A stretch of DNA of 64,000 nt from Olleya sediminilitoris (GTDB lineage: Bacteria > Bacteroidota > Bacteroidia > Flavobacteriales > Flavobacteriaceae), in contig NZ_JAEMEF010000008.1 of assembly GCF_016785945.1 (NCBI RefSeq), positions 87,720 through 151,719 of the forward strand, given 5' to 3'. The notes below the pieces were generated by a model that worked only from the letters and a program-made list of their open reading frames with translations, had not been told where the DNA came from and made no database searches. The position numbers were made by a program, and so were the translations under genes. How positions within the stretch are numbered: position 1 is the first letter of the stretch; every line of letters begins with the position of its first letter. This document shows positions 54,587 through 63,839 of this stretch, piece by piece.

Positions 54587-55141
54587 CTACTTTTTTACAC
54601 GCTTTTCATTCTGTTTAACAAAACTTGCCCAACCAGAATATCTTTTACCAATTTCTACACGACCTTGATTATAAAAATGACATACAGCTGCACCAAGTCC
54701 ATCCATAGAATCTAGATTTTTTGGTAAGGTTTTAATACCTAACATCCCTTGAAGCATTTTTGCAACCTGCTCCTTACTTGCGTTACCACTTCCTGTAATT
54801 GCCATTTTTATTTTTTTAGGTGCATACTCTGTAATTGGCACTTCACGACTTAATCCTGCAGCCATAGCAACACCTTGCGCACGACCTAACTTAAGCATAC
54901 TTTGTACGTTTTTACCAAAAAAAGGCGCTTCAATAGCAATCTCGTCTGGATGATGTGTTTCAATCAACTCAATAGTACGTTCAAAAATAAGTTTCAGTTT
55001 TAGGTAATGGTCATCGTATTTTTTTAAGTCCAATTCGTTTAACTGTATTAAACTCATTTTTTTATTTACCACTTTTATTAATCCAAAACCCATGATGGTT
55101 GTGCCTGGATCAATACCTAAAATTATTTGTTCTTTGCTCAT
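54587..55141 (-). CDS. ruvC: Crossover junction endodeoxyribonuclease RuvC
   Basis: 184 residues. Start IILGIDPGTTIMGFGLI carries the first catalytic Asp; IAIEAPFFGKNVQSMLKLGRAQGVAMA the central Glu; the late acidic residues are in SMDGLGAAVCHFYNQ. It resolves Holliday junctions together with RuvAB. The stop of the upstream barrel-protein gene abuts this start with no gap. Confidence 0.97.
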   Translation of the reverse strand: MSKEQIILGIDPGTTIMGFGLIKVVNKKMSLIQLNELDLKKYDDHYLKLKLIFERTIELIETHHPDEIAIEAPFFGKNVQSMLKLGRAQGVAMAAGLSREVPITEYAPKKIKMAITGSGNASKEQVAKMLQGMLGIKTLPKNLDSMDGLGAAVCHFYNQGRVEIGKRYSGWASFVKQNEKRVKK

Positions 55142-55771
55142 TTAGTTACAAGTATAACAACCACTTAAAGACACAGCAATACCTACACTAACGGTTAATA
55201 AGTTTCCGTTAAAGGATCCAAATCCCTCCGTAATTGGATCAAAATCTTTAGCAAAACCATAAATGTAAGATGTATCTACAAAAGCTGAAACACTCCTACT
55301 TATTCCATAATGAAATTCTAGTCCAGCCATTCCGTTTAAAAAGGCTGTTTTATTATCTCCATAATCACCTAATGGTTTAATCATAGAGTAACCTGGTCCA
55401 GCATGAAAGACAACTCCTGTATCAATAGGTAAAAAACTAAAAAAACGTGTTGCATCATAAACAAATTGTAAATTAATACGAGAGTAATTGGTTTTAAATT
55501 CTGGTGTGTTATTTGCATTAGCAAAACGGTTGTATCCAAAATCTAATTTTGCTCCTAATTGAGGGGTAAACATACGTTGAAGTCCTAAATTTATAGAAGG
55601 AAAATTAATACTATTAGCTTCAAAAGGTGTAACCAAACCACTTTGAGATGGACTGTTAATACCTAAAGCCATTAAAGCTTTCCATTTACTAGTTTCAATT
55701 TGTGCACTTGAAGTTGTTACTGCCAAAACAGTAATTACAATAATACAATAGTGTTTAATAGTAGATAACAT
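55142..55771 (-). CDS. Outer-membrane beta-barrel protein, function unknown
   Basis: 209 residues with a signal peptide (about 1-23, ending TSSAQ). The mature part has the alternating hydrophobic strands and aromatic girdle of a small 8-strand barrel: PSINLGLQRMFTPQLGAKLDFGYNRF, INLQFVYDATRFFSF, MAGLEFHYGISRSVSAFVDTSYIYGF, GNLLTVSVGIAVSL. The frame ends in CYTCN after the last strand, which is unusual because outer-membrane barrels normally end in an aromatic. First gene of the leftward group with ruvC and hemW. Confidence 0.75.
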   Translation of the reverse strand: MLSTIKHYCIIVITVLAVTTSSAQIETSKWKALMALGINSPSQSGLVTPFEANSINFPSINLGLQRMFTPQLGAKLDFGYNRFANANNTPEFKTNYSRINLQFVYDATRFFSFLPIDTGVVFHAGPGYSMIKPLGDYGDNKTAFLNGMAGLEFHYGISRSVSAFVDTSYIYGFAKDFDPITEGFGSFNGNLLTVSVGIAVSLSGCYTCN

Positions 55772-55820
55772 TGTGTAATATTTAGTTTAATTTGCAAGCC
55801 TCAACTTTGCCCAACTAATA

Positions 55821-56783
55821 ATGCGTTTTAGCTTGCCTTACAAAACTAAACAATTCTTTGTTGTACTTATTAAATTAAGTATAGTTGTTGGTGCTTTTTA
55901 TTTTATTTATCATAAAATTACATATAATGACAACTTAGATTTTAATGGTTTTGTGCTTTTTTTGAAACAAAACCGTTTATTTACAGTCAAAAATGGTCTA
56001 ATACTACTTAGTTTATCGTTTCTAAATTGGTTTTTAGAAATCAAAAAGTGGCAATTTTTAGTCTCAAATCTAAAAAAACTTAGCTTTTTACAAGCTTCAG
56101 CACAATGTTTAGGATCTTTAACAGCATCATTAATAACACCAAATCGTATTGGAGAGTATGGTGCAAAAGCCATGTATTACAAAAAGTCACAACGTAAACA
56201 GGTTGTATTTATTAATTTAATAGGCAACCTAATGCAACTTAGCATTACTATTTTAGTAGGTAGTATTGGGTTAATTCTATTTTATAAAAATCACACTATA
56301 TCACTTGATTATTTTAATATTGTTAAAGGCCTATTAATACTACTAACCTTTACTTTTTTTGTTTTCTTTATATTACAACAAACAAAGTATCGACTACAAA
56401 AAATTGATTTAATAAAGATTAAAAATAAATTAACCGATTTAGGATTAAAACATAGCCTTATTGGCTTGACATTATCCTTATTACGATATTTGATATTCTC
56501 GTTTCAGTTTTACTATATTTTAAAACTTTTTAATGTAAATTTAGATTACTTGCAAGCCATGACCATAATATCAAGCATGTATTTATTAGCTTCAATCATA
56601 CCAACAATTTCAGTTTTTGATGTTGTTATAAAAGGAAGTATTGCCTTATACTTATTCGGTTTGGTTAACGTAGCCCAATTACCCGTTTTAAGTTGCATAC
56701 TTTTAATGTGGATCTTAAATTTTGCAATTCCAAGTCTTGTTGGTTGTTATTATGTTTTAAAATTCGATTTAATTAAAAACTAA
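55821..56783 (+). CDS. LPG-synthase-like flippase-domain membrane protein (YbhN/AglD2 type)
   Basis: 320 residues with about eight membrane helices. SLTASLITPNRIGEYGAKAMYYKK is the signature loop of the lysylphosphatidylglycerol synthetase transmembrane region (UPF0104). Such proteins are thought to move or modify lipids and often neighbour glycosyltransferases. It overlaps the following GT2 gene (TAATG), so the two form a unit, perhaps glycosylation of a lipid. The substrate is unknown. Confidence 0.85.
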   Translation: MRFSLPYKTKQFFVVLIKLSIVVGAFYFIYHKITYNDNLDFNGFVLFLKQNRLFTVKNGLILLSLSFLNWFLEIKKWQFLVSNLKKLSFLQASAQCLGSLTASLITPNRIGEYGAKAMYYKKSQRKQVVFINLIGNLMQLSITILVGSIGLILFYKNHTISLDYFNIVKGLLILLTFTFFVFFILQQTKYRLQKIDLIKIKNKLTDLGLKHSLIGLTLSLLRYLIFSFQFYYILKLFNVNLDYLQAMTIISSMYLLASIIPTISVFDVVIKGSIALYLFGLVNVAQLPVLSCILLMWILNFAIPSLVGCYYVLKFDLIKN

Positions 56784-57913
56784 TGGTTGTAACATTTATA
56801 ATTATAATATGCCTTTATCTATTATTAATAGTCAGTCTTATTATTGGTTTTGATGCCATAAAAACAGAAACTATTACTAACCAAAACCCCAAAACCGCAT
56901 TTACTGTTATTATTCCTTTTAGAAATGAGGCCCAAAATTTACCACACTTAATAAACTCCATATTACAATTACAATATCCAAAACACTTATTTGAAATTAT
57001 TTTGGTAGATGACGACTCAGAAGACGCTTCGATCAATACCATTAATAACTGCTTTAATTTAAAAGATAATACAATTGATTATAAAATATTAAAAAACCAA
57101 CGCCTAACACAATCACCAAAAAAAGATGCCATAACTTGCGCCATCAAACAGGCAAAATACGATTGGATTATTACTACAGATGCTGACTGTATTTTACCTA
57201 AACATTGGCTAACCAGTTTTGCTGATTTTATCCAACACAATGCTGTTAAAATGGTTGCTGGACCTGTAACTTACCACTATAACAAATCACTTTTACATGC
57301 TTTTCAAGCATTAGATTTTATTAGTCTTATAGGAGCAACTATTGGAGGATTTGGTATAAAAAAACCTTTTTTAAGTAATGGTGCAAATTTAGCTTATAAA
57401 AAAGATTTTTTTGAAACACTAAATGGTTTTAATGGAAACACAAACATTGCTAGTGGAGACGATATTTTTTTAATGGAAAAAGCATTACTAAACAACCCTA
57501 ATACTGTTACATTTTTAAAAAACAAAAATGCTATAGTAATTACAAAGCCTTTAGATAATTTAAAAGATTTAATTGCGCAACGTGTACGCTGGGCAAGCAA
57601 AACCAGTAATTACAACAACACTTTTGCTAAACTAGTTGGTGTGTTGGTTTTATTTGCAAATGCCATTTTAATTATTGGATTAGTTATTGGTTTAATAAAG
57701 CAAATTAATTTTAAAACAGTTGGTATTTTATTTACACTAAAAAGCTGCGTAGATTTCATATTAATTTACAAAACCAGTCAATTTTTAAATAATAAAAACA
57801 TATTGCATCATTTTTTATGGAGCTGTTTTATATATCCTTTTTTTAGTGTTTATATAGCATTTACTTCTTTATTTACAACATACAAATGGAAAGGTCGTTC
57901 GTTTAAAAAATAG
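56783..57913 (+). CDS. GT2-family membrane glycosyltransferase
   Basis: 376 residues. An N-terminal helix (2-20) anchors a GT-A domain: VIIPFRNEAQNLPHLI, ILVDDDSEDASI, ITTDADCILPKHWL (metal site) and a processive-type RVRWASKTSNY near 270; three C-terminal helices follow. It probably transfers sugar to a lipid or extends a glycan at the cytoplasmic face. It is translationally coupled to the LPG-synthase-like gene. Confidence 0.88.
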   Translation: MVVTFIIIICLYLLLIVSLIIGFDAIKTETITNQNPKTAFTVIIPFRNEAQNLPHLINSILQLQYPKHLFEIILVDDDSEDASINTINNCFNLKDNTIDYKILKNQRLTQSPKKDAITCAIKQAKYDWIITTDADCILPKHWLTSFADFIQHNAVKMVAGPVTYHYNKSLLHAFQALDFISLIGATIGGFGIKKPFLSNGANLAYKKDFFETLNGFNGNTNIASGDDIFLMEKALLNNPNTVTFLKNKNAIVITKPLDNLKDLIAQRVRWASKTSNYNNTFAKLVGVLVLFANAILIIGLVIGLIKQINFKTVGILFTLKSCVDFILIYKTSQFLNNKNILHHFLWSCFIYPFFSVYIAFTSLFTTYKWKGRSFKK

Positions 57914-57963
57914 TGATTTAGGTTAAAAAATTCTACATTAGCAGTAAACCAATACATTAGATC

Positions 57964-58836
57964 ATGAAAACACTTACTTTATTACTTTGTTTACTAGTGA
58001 CTACTTTAAGTTTTGCTCAAGACAACTTTACATATAATAATCAAACTATAGCACTTAAAACTGAGGTTGAAGGTGATTATGATTTACTTTGGAATACATT
58101 TGATGGTCAATTTAGATACTTTATAAAAGATAAATCTGAACAACTTATAGAGTTAACAAACACCAAACAAATTAATAATAATTATAATTTTAAATACAAA
58201 AACACTTTAAAATCTGCAACCAATCTTGATGCTTCAAAAACAAAATTCACCCTTTACAGTTTAAAAAAATATTTTAATCAAGCCAATGCAGCCAGTAACC
58301 CTAACTATACCTTTAAGGATAATAGCTTAAAATTAAAAACTAGATTAGGACTTTTTGGAGGAGTAACAAACCATCCATTTGTATATAATCCGGATAATAA
58401 TAAAGCAACTTATTTTGGAGCAGAACTAGAGTTTTTTGAAAGTAAAGCAATGCCAGCACATTCTGGTTTTTTAAATTTTAGAACGTCGTTAAAAACAAGA
58501 GATTTTGAATATAACTTAAATCAAATTGCTTTAGGTTATCGTTTTAGATTTATAAATAAAACAACTTTTAACATTTATGCACAAACTAAAATTGCAACTT
58601 ATACAACCTCAAGTATAAAGTCTACTTATGAATATCCTGAATCTCCTGAAAACGTTATTACTATTGAAAATAAAAGCAACGGGTTTGATGTGCCATTAAT
58701 TTTTGGACTTGGTGCAGATTTTAAAATTGGAGCAGGTTTTGTAACTATAGTATATGATAGTTTATTTGCTATTGTTCAAGATAATGAAGATCAATTCCCT
58801 GTAGATTTTGCTATAGGTTATAAGTTTAATTTATAA
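57964..58836 (+). CDS. Putative outer-membrane beta-barrel protein
   Basis: 290 residues with a signal peptide (1-18, ending LSFAQ). The C-terminal two thirds show alternating strands (TRLGLFGGVTNHPFVY, YFGAELEFFES, GFLNFRTSLKTRDFEYNLNQIALGYRFRFI) and the chain ends FAIGYKFNL, a usual barrel terminus. No named family is recognised. It follows the GT2 gene by 50 nt. Its stop is only 4 nt from that of the convergent lipoprotein gene. Confidence 0.75.
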   Translation: MKTLTLLLCLLVTTLSFAQDNFTYNNQTIALKTEVEGDYDLLWNTFDGQFRYFIKDKSEQLIELTNTKQINNNYNFKYKNTLKSATNLDASKTKFTLYSLKKYFNQANAASNPNYTFKDNSLKLKTRLGLFGGVTNHPFVYNPDNNKATYFGAELEFFESKAMPAHSGFLNFRTSLKTRDFEYNLNQIALGYRFRFINKTTFNIYAQTKIATYTTSSIKSTYEYPESPENVITIENKSNGFDVPLIFGLGADFKIGAGFVTIVYDSLFAIVQDNEDQFPVDFAIGYKFNL

Positions 58837-58840
58837 AGTT

Positions 58841-59317
58841 TTAATTAACCTGAAGTACAATTGGCATTTTAAATTGTGTTTTAACTTGTTGACCACGTTT
58901 TACTGCTGGAAATATTTGAGGTAAACTATTTAAACTTTCAGTAATTGAAGCTTTTAGATCAGGAATCTCATGAATGGTTATACTATCAATTTCAATATCT
59001 TTAATAAGGAGTTCTCCTTTTTCAGAAATTAAAAAAGATAACATGATAGTATCCTTAACATCTTGATTAACAATGATAGTTTGATATTGTAATTGCTCTG
59101 ATATATGATTAGCTAAAGTAGTTTCAAAACAATACTTAATATCTTGTTTGTCTTGAAATGAATCACATACTGAAAAACTAGGATAATTATCTACTTCGTT
59201 CCAATTGAAGGTTTTTAACTCTTCATTCAAAATAGCTTCAGGTGTCGTTTTTTTTACATTAAAATACTGGCAAGACACCAATATTAAAAGTAGTAAAGTC
59301 ACAGCTATTTGTTTCAT
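58841..59317 (-). CDS. Lipoprotein with TonB C-terminal-like fold
   Basis: 158 residues, lipobox LILVSC (Cys16). Residues about 70-158 resemble a TonB C-terminal domain: DTIMLSFLISEKGELLIKDIEI, then ITESLNSLPQIFPAVKRGQQVKTQFKMPIVLQVN. This resembles the ending of the remnant at 60238 (VINDLPKLIPATLNGQPVNVNYALPIKFKIY), so both may descend from a common energy-transducer or M56/TonB-type ancestor. It lacks a membrane anchor of TonB type, so it is probably not itself an energy transducer. Confidence 0.7.
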   Translation of the reverse strand: MKQIAVTLLLLILVSCQYFNVKKTTPEAILNEELKTFNWNEVDNYPSFSVCDSFQDKQDIKYCFETTLANHISEQLQYQTIIVNQDVKDTIMLSFLISEKGELLIKDIEIDSITIHEIPDLKASITESLNSLPQIFPAVKRGQQVKTQFKMPIVLQVN

Positions 59318-59375
59318 AATTAACTAATATAGCGGAAAAATACGACTTTTTAAAATGACTAAATCTTGTAACGTA

Positions 59376-60077
59376 CTAATTTCTTTTTACAACAAATAAA
59401 TTTGAGTAAGTATTACTGTCTTTTGTGATTTTTAAAACGTAAACACCATCTTCCAATTTATCAACACTAATTGTTTCGTTTAAATCACCTTTAGTAAATT
59501 GTGTGTCGTATTGTTGTACCAAAACACCATTGGTCATATAAACAGCAATATTATATTGACCTTGTACTACTTGTTTAAAAGCTATATTTAATTTACTAAC
59601 AGCTGGGTTTGGATATAGACTAATATTCTCTTTAGATAATGAGCTTACTGCTTGATCACAACATACTTCCTCCTGTACAACTTTAGTTGTTTTTGCACCT
59701 AAAGTGATGTTTTTTATTAGTGTTTTTTCGTCTCTTAAAATAGTAAACCTTACAGCATCAAAAGGCTGATAAGCTTTAACCGCTTTGATAGCATCACCAC
59801 GTCTATTAACCTCTAGACCGTCTATAGCTAAAACTAAGTCATAAGGTTGCAAACCATTGCTTGCTGCTGCTGTATCATCAATAACTTTCATTATAATAAC
59901 ACCTTTATCTGTTTTGCTTTCCTTATCACATGGACTTCCAAATTGTACTCCTAAAAAAGCAGTTTCGTAAACAATTTTATCAATCGTGCATGTGTTTTTG
60001 CATTGCTGTATTGTCTGGGCCTGTAAGAAACTTACAATAGATAATAAAAGTATAAATAAAGGTAAAGCTCTTTTCAT
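59376..60077 (-). CDS. PDZ-domain protein with T9SS sorting domain
   Basis: 233 residues. Signal peptide 1-20 (ending FLQAQ). A PDZ-like domain spans about 35-120 (FLGVQFGSPC, AAASNGLQPYDLVLAIDGLEVNRRGDAIKAV). The C-terminal T9SS type A domain starts near 155 (LYPNPAVSKLNIAF, KLEDGVYVLKI, NLFVVKRN). It is therefore a secreted or surface protein that binds peptide C-termini or acts as an adaptor; no protease domain is attached. Single gene. Confidence 0.88.
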   Translation of the reverse strand: MKRALPLFILLLSIVSFLQAQTIQQCKNTCTIDKIVYETAFLGVQFGSPCDKESKTDKGVIIMKVIDDTAAASNGLQPYDLVLAIDGLEVNRRGDAIKAVKAYQPFDAVRFTILRDEKTLIKNITLGAKTTKVVQEEVCCDQAVSSLSKENISLYPNPAVSKLNIAFKQVVQGQYNIAVYMTNGVLVQQYDTQFTKGDLNETISVDKLEDGVYVLKITKDSNTYSNLFVVKRN

Positions 60078-60185
60078 ATAAAGGTATTTTAATAATCTTC
60101 ATCAAGATATAGTATTTTTTAGAGAAATTAAATATTTGTTCAAAAAAACTAGACTTTATAGATTAAATAAAATATTTTACAGTTA

Positions 60186-60228
60186 AACTACAAAAAAACC
60201 AAAGCAAGGCTTTGACTTTTTTGTAGTT
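60186..60228. terminator. Hairpin terminator between the remnant and the PDZ gene
   Basis: AACTACAAAAAA and TTTTTTGTAGTT form the outer stem, CAAAGC and GCTTTG the inner one. A and T runs in the stem make it usable in both directions. Confidence 0.7.
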
Positions 60229-60237
60229 AGAGTACCA

Positions 60238-60585
60238 TTAATATATTTTAAACTTGATTGGTAAGGCATAATTAACATTAACTGGCTGACCATTTAAAGT
60301 TGCTGGAATTAGTTTGGGTAAGTCATTAATTACTCTAATAGCTTCCGACTCTATATCCTCATGCAGAGCTCTAGTCTTAATAATTTCTACATCTACTTTT
60401 GAAGTAATTTTAAACTGAGCAATAACCCTATATACATCTTCAGTTAGACCATACACCTTGGCATTATCCATAGTTTTGGTTTCGATAACTTACTCTTCTT
60501 TTTGATTTGTAGACTGATCGTTAGAACATGAGACATAAACTAACAATGCTAAAAGCATAGGTATTAAAAATAAATAAAGCAACAT
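60238..60585 (-). pseudogene. M56/TonB-type protein remnant with in-frame stop
   Basis: The minus strand from 60585 reads MLLYLFLIPMLLALLVYVSC then SNDQSTNQKEE, and stops at TAA (60490-60492). The same frame continues without another stop through VIETKTMDNAKVYGLTEDVY to a TonB C-terminal domain ending LPIKFKIY at 60238. A membrane helix ending in SCSN followed by a TonB domain is the middle and end of many flavobacterial M56 (BlaR1-like) proteins; the N-terminal peptidase part is absent. So this is a truncated relic with a nonsense codon. A 77-residue fragment from 60471 could still be translated but is probably not functional. Confidence 0.75.
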
Positions 60586-60604
60586 CGAGGAATGTTGCTT
60601 TATT
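60573..60604 (-). terminator. Intrinsic terminator of the TPR-kinase/LuxR operon
   Basis: AATAAAGCAACAT and ATGTTGCTTTATT form a perfect 13-bp stem with a 6-nt loop; T-rich sequence follows on the minus strand. It overlaps the first codons of the M56/TonB remnant. The 220 bp from here to 60824 hold no gene that I can see. Confidence 0.7.
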
Positions 60605-60824
60605 AAGTGTGTAAATGTAAAAAATGCTATTAATCAAACAAGAAGTTTGTTTGGGAATAATATTAACTTATACTAAAAGTTATATTCAAATATAGAGAAT
60701 ATAAAAGTTAGTCATTATGGCTAAAACCACAAGGTGGTTGTGGCAAAAACCACATGTTTCAATAATAACTTAAGCTATAGGTGTTTTTTAGCAGAGAAAA
60801 AAAATAAAATTTTAACATTACGGC

Positions 60825-61502
60825 TTATATATAGCCTTTATCCTTAGCAATTGCTATTAAAGTTTCGTCTTTTCCGTCATCGACTATAAACAAATCTTTA
60901 AGGTTTTTTTTACGTTTTTCAATAGCACTTAAAGTAATTCCAAGATGTCCAACAAGGTCTTTGGTTTTGACTCCCAAAGATAAAAAATGAAGCATTTTAT
61001 GGTTTATTTCATCAACTTCAATTGGATTAAAAATACTACGCTTAATCACATTTGTAATTGTACCAGTGTAAAATGGTGGATTATTCTGAATTGCATCAAA
61101 AGCACTAGCTAACTCACTAGAGGTTAAATCGCTTTTGATTAAAAAACCTTCAGGATTAATAGACCTAATAATGCTATGGATTCTGTACACCTCGTTAAAC
61201 ATAGTTAAAATTACAACTTTGGCTTCTGGTTGTACTTGTTTAATATACTTAGCTAAATCTTCTCCTGATTTATAAATACCATCTTGAGAAGCAGGAATGC
61301 TAATATCAAAAAAATAAATATTGTAAGGTTTACCCATACTTCTTGATTTTTTTATTGCATCTAAAGCTGAGTCACAGTCTGTTGCTATGTCTATATCTAG
61401 TGTTTGATTTGGTTTTTTATTAGCTAATAATGTATGTTGGTAGCCTTCAATAATCATTGGATGATCGTCTACCATTAAAATTCTTAATGTGTTATTTTCC
61501 AT
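60825..61502 (-). CDS. LuxR/NarL-type response regulator
   Basis: 225 residues. Receiver domain 1-135 (VDDHPMIIEGYQ, phospho-acceptor Asp in IYFFDISIPASQDG, Lys in FLIKSD). The C-terminal region about 160-225 is a helix-turn-helix: EINHKMLHFLSLGVKTKDLVGHLGITLSAIEKRKKNLKDLF, where the usual LuxR LTxRExEVL start is degenerate. It follows the TPR kinase gene by 3 nt and is its evident partner. Target genes are not visible. Confidence 0.9.
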   Translation of the reverse strand: MENNTLRILMVDDHPMIIEGYQHTLLANKKPNQTLDIDIATDCDSALDAIKKSRSMGKPYNIYFFDISIPASQDGIYKSGEDLAKYIKQVQPEAKVVILTMFNEVYRIHSIIRSINPEGFLIKSDLTSSELASAFDAIQNNPPFYTGTITNVIKRSIFNPIEVDEINHKMLHFLSLGVKTKDLVGHLGITLSAIEKRKKNLKDLFIVDDGKDETLIAIAKDKGYI

Positions 61503-61505
61503 AGG

Positions 61506-63542
61506 TTAATGACTTGATACTATGACATTGATAGTTATTGTCGTTCCTTTATTAATTTTACTTTCTATCTTTAACTTACCGTTAATCTCTTTTATTCTGG
61601 AATCTAAATTTTTTAAGCCAATTCCTTTTCTAGACTTGTTTAAATCAAATCCAGATCCATTATCTGAAACAGTTAAAGTTAATAGATTTTTTTCATACTT
61701 AAATGAAATATTTACCAATGTTGCATTGGCATGTTTATAAGTATTTTGCATTGTTTCTTGCAAAATACGATATAAATGAATTTTGATTTTATTATTTAAA
61801 GACTCCCAATTAATATCATCCTGAATATCAAGCCTATAATTAATATTATAAGCTGTCATTTGGGTTTCAACTAATGCGGTAATAATATCAAGAAAACCTG
61901 CTTGATGAATGAATTCCGAGTTTAATTCGTGCGATACTTTTCTTATTTCTTCTTCAATATTTTTTAATTCGGAAATATAGTAACCTCTTTTTTTTGTTGC
62001 TGCGTCTGTTTTACTAATATTTAATCCATCTAAACTTAATCTTACACCAAACAATTTACCAAGAATACCATCATGTATATCTTTTGAAATTCTATTTTTT
62101 TCTAAACTTTTAGCCTCATCAATTTTATTTTGTTGAGATAACATAAGGTTATAAATTTCTTCATTAGCCTCTTGTTGTTGACGCTCTAACTGTAATTCTT
62201 TATTTTTTTCACGTTGAGTTTTTAATATATATAAAAAGAATAAAACGACCAATAAACTAATAGAGGTAATTAACAACCACAAACGCTCTCTTGACATTTG
62301 CTTATTTTCTTGTTTGATTTCGTCGGTTTCAAAATCAATTCGCATGAATTTATTTCTATTTGCTCTTTCAGCTAATATCAAACTATCATTAAGTTTAATA
62401 TGCTCATACAAATACTGTTTTGAAGCTTCACCAGTTTCAATTTTAGATTTTAAAACAAGTGCTTTTAATATTGTTTTATTATTGCTTAGCTCCTTACCTA
62501 ATTTGTAGCCAATATTTGCATAATGGTTAGCAGAATCTAAAATATTTCTAGATTTAAAATATTCAGCAAAATTTACAGAAACGGTCTGTTTAACATCTAT
62601 ATCTGAAACAGAATTACAAATACTGTAAGATTGCCTGAACAAAGATTCTATTTCATTATCATTAGATTCACCTCTTAAAAACCTAGAATAAGCTAACTCA
62701 TTTACAATGTATGCATAAGTTGTAGGATCTTCATTTAATAATTTAGTGTCTTTAATAATTTGTTTACATTTTGCAATCGCTAAATTATAATCCCCTTTTT
62801 TACGATACGTAGAAGCAATATTTACATTGGAATAAATTTTATAATAATATATATCATCAGAACTTAAATATAACCTTGCCTTAGTTGTATTTATACTTTT
62901 TATAGCCTTTTTATGAAAATCTATTGAATTATCGTATTGGTGTAGTTCACCTGTAATTATTCCAATAGTATTATACAACGACCATTGTGTATCCAGATTA
63001 TAAGCGTTTATTGGTAGTTTTTTAACCAACTCAATTGCTTTTATTACATTGTTTTGGGCACCTATATAATCTCTTTCAGCTTCTTGCAGGTTTGCCATAT
63101 TAAGCAATACAGCTGCCTGAAGCTTATAATCTTTTAATTTATCATATTGTTTAGCTGCATTAAAGTAATAAAAATAGGCACTATCAATTTTTTGCAATCC
63201 ATAATAAGCATACCCCAAATTATAATTGGCATTTGCAACTGATAAAGTATCATCAATTTCATAAGCCAATTCTAAATTCTCAAAGTTTATATTTTTTAAT
63301 TTCTCAAACTTTTGATTTACAATGTATAAATAAGATAAATTTTTATTACTATTTAATAATGTACTATCTACATCTAATTTAATAGATAGGTAAACTGCTT
63401 TTTCGGCATATTTAATCCTTTCAATATTCGAATAACCCTCATTTTTGGACAAAGCCCTATAATAGTATATTGAATCAGCCTGTTGCCCAAAACAAAAACA
63501 GGTTAATAATACAGCTAATAATAAAGTAAAATATTTATTCAA
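61506..63542 (-). CDS. Sensor histidine kinase with periplasmic TPR domain
   Basis: 678 residues. Signal peptide 1-19; TPR-like helices about 40-395 (NYNLGYAYYGLQKIDSAYFYYFNAAKQY is the clearest) lie in the periplasm; one transmembrane helix at about 420-441; a cytoplasmic coiled coil; HisKA_3 with phospho-His490 in NRISKDIHDGILGKLFG; HATPase to the end (NTYKHANATLVNISF, SDNGSGFD, GIGLKNLDSRI). TPR solenoids often bind peptides. Genes for tiny secreted peptides lie 49 nt upstream in the same orientation, so they may be the signal. It is coupled to the response-regulator gene downstream. Confidence 0.93.
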   Translation of the reverse strand: MNKYFTLLLAVLLTCFCFGQQADSIYYYRALSKNEGYSNIERIKYAEKAVYLSIKLDVDSTLLNSNKNLSYLYIVNQKFEKLKNINFENLELAYEIDDTLSVANANYNLGYAYYGLQKIDSAYFYYFNAAKQYDKLKDYKLQAAVLLNMANLQEAERDYIGAQNNVIKAIELVKKLPINAYNLDTQWSLYNTIGIITGELHQYDNSIDFHKKAIKSINTTKARLYLSSDDIYYYKIYSNVNIASTYRKKGDYNLAIAKCKQIIKDTKLLNEDPTTYAYIVNELAYSRFLRGESNDNEIESLFRQSYSICNSVSDIDVKQTVSVNFAEYFKSRNILDSANHYANIGYKLGKELSNNKTILKALVLKSKIETGEASKQYLYEHIKLNDSLILAERANRNKFMRIDFETDEIKQENKQMSRERLWLLITSISLLVVLFFLYILKTQREKNKELQLERQQQEANEEIYNLMLSQQNKIDEAKSLEKNRISKDIHDGILGKLFGVRLSLDGLNISKTDAATKKRGYYISELKNIEEEIRKVSHELNSEFIHQAGFLDIITALVETQMTAYNINYRLDIQDDINWESLNNKIKIHLYRILQETMQNTYKHANATLVNISFKYEKNLLTLTVSDNGSGFDLNKSRKGIGLKNLDSRIKEINGKLKIESKINKGTTITINVIVSSH

Positions 63543-63591
63543 TCTATTTCAAAAAAATGTTGCTGTCAAATTTATGATAAATAACATAAAC

Positions 63592-63765
63592 TTATCCCTG
63601 AGTAGGAATCTTATTCTTTTTAATCCCACTTGTTGCTAATAATTTAACCTCAACTGGCTTTACTGTTGTTTCTGATGTTGCTGTCGGAGCATCATTTAAA
63701 GTGCTTACTGCTGATAATAATACTATTGAAAAAAGAGCTACTAATGTTATTTTAAGAGTTTTCAT
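63592..63765 (-). CDS. 57-residue secreted peptide, copy 1 of a tandem array
   Basis: Translated from the minus strand between the ATG at 63765 and TAA at 63592. A signal peptide (MKTLKITLVALFSIVLLSA, about 1-21) is followed by a short Thr/Lys-rich region ending GIKKNKIPTQG. There are no cysteines. It is almost identical in DNA to the next copy upstream. It lies 49 nt before the TPR sensor kinase gene. A secreted peptide signal is a fair guess, but a structural envelope peptide is also possible. No known family is recognised. Confidence 0.8.
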   Translation of the reverse strand: MKTLKITLVALFSIVLLSAVSTLNDAPTATSETTVKPVEVKLLATSGIKKNKIPTQG

Positions 63766-63839
63766 GATCGTAAAGATTTTAATAAATGAGTTGACTATTA
63801 ATTGTATGCTGTTTGATATGGTGTCTTAAATTCGAAAGA

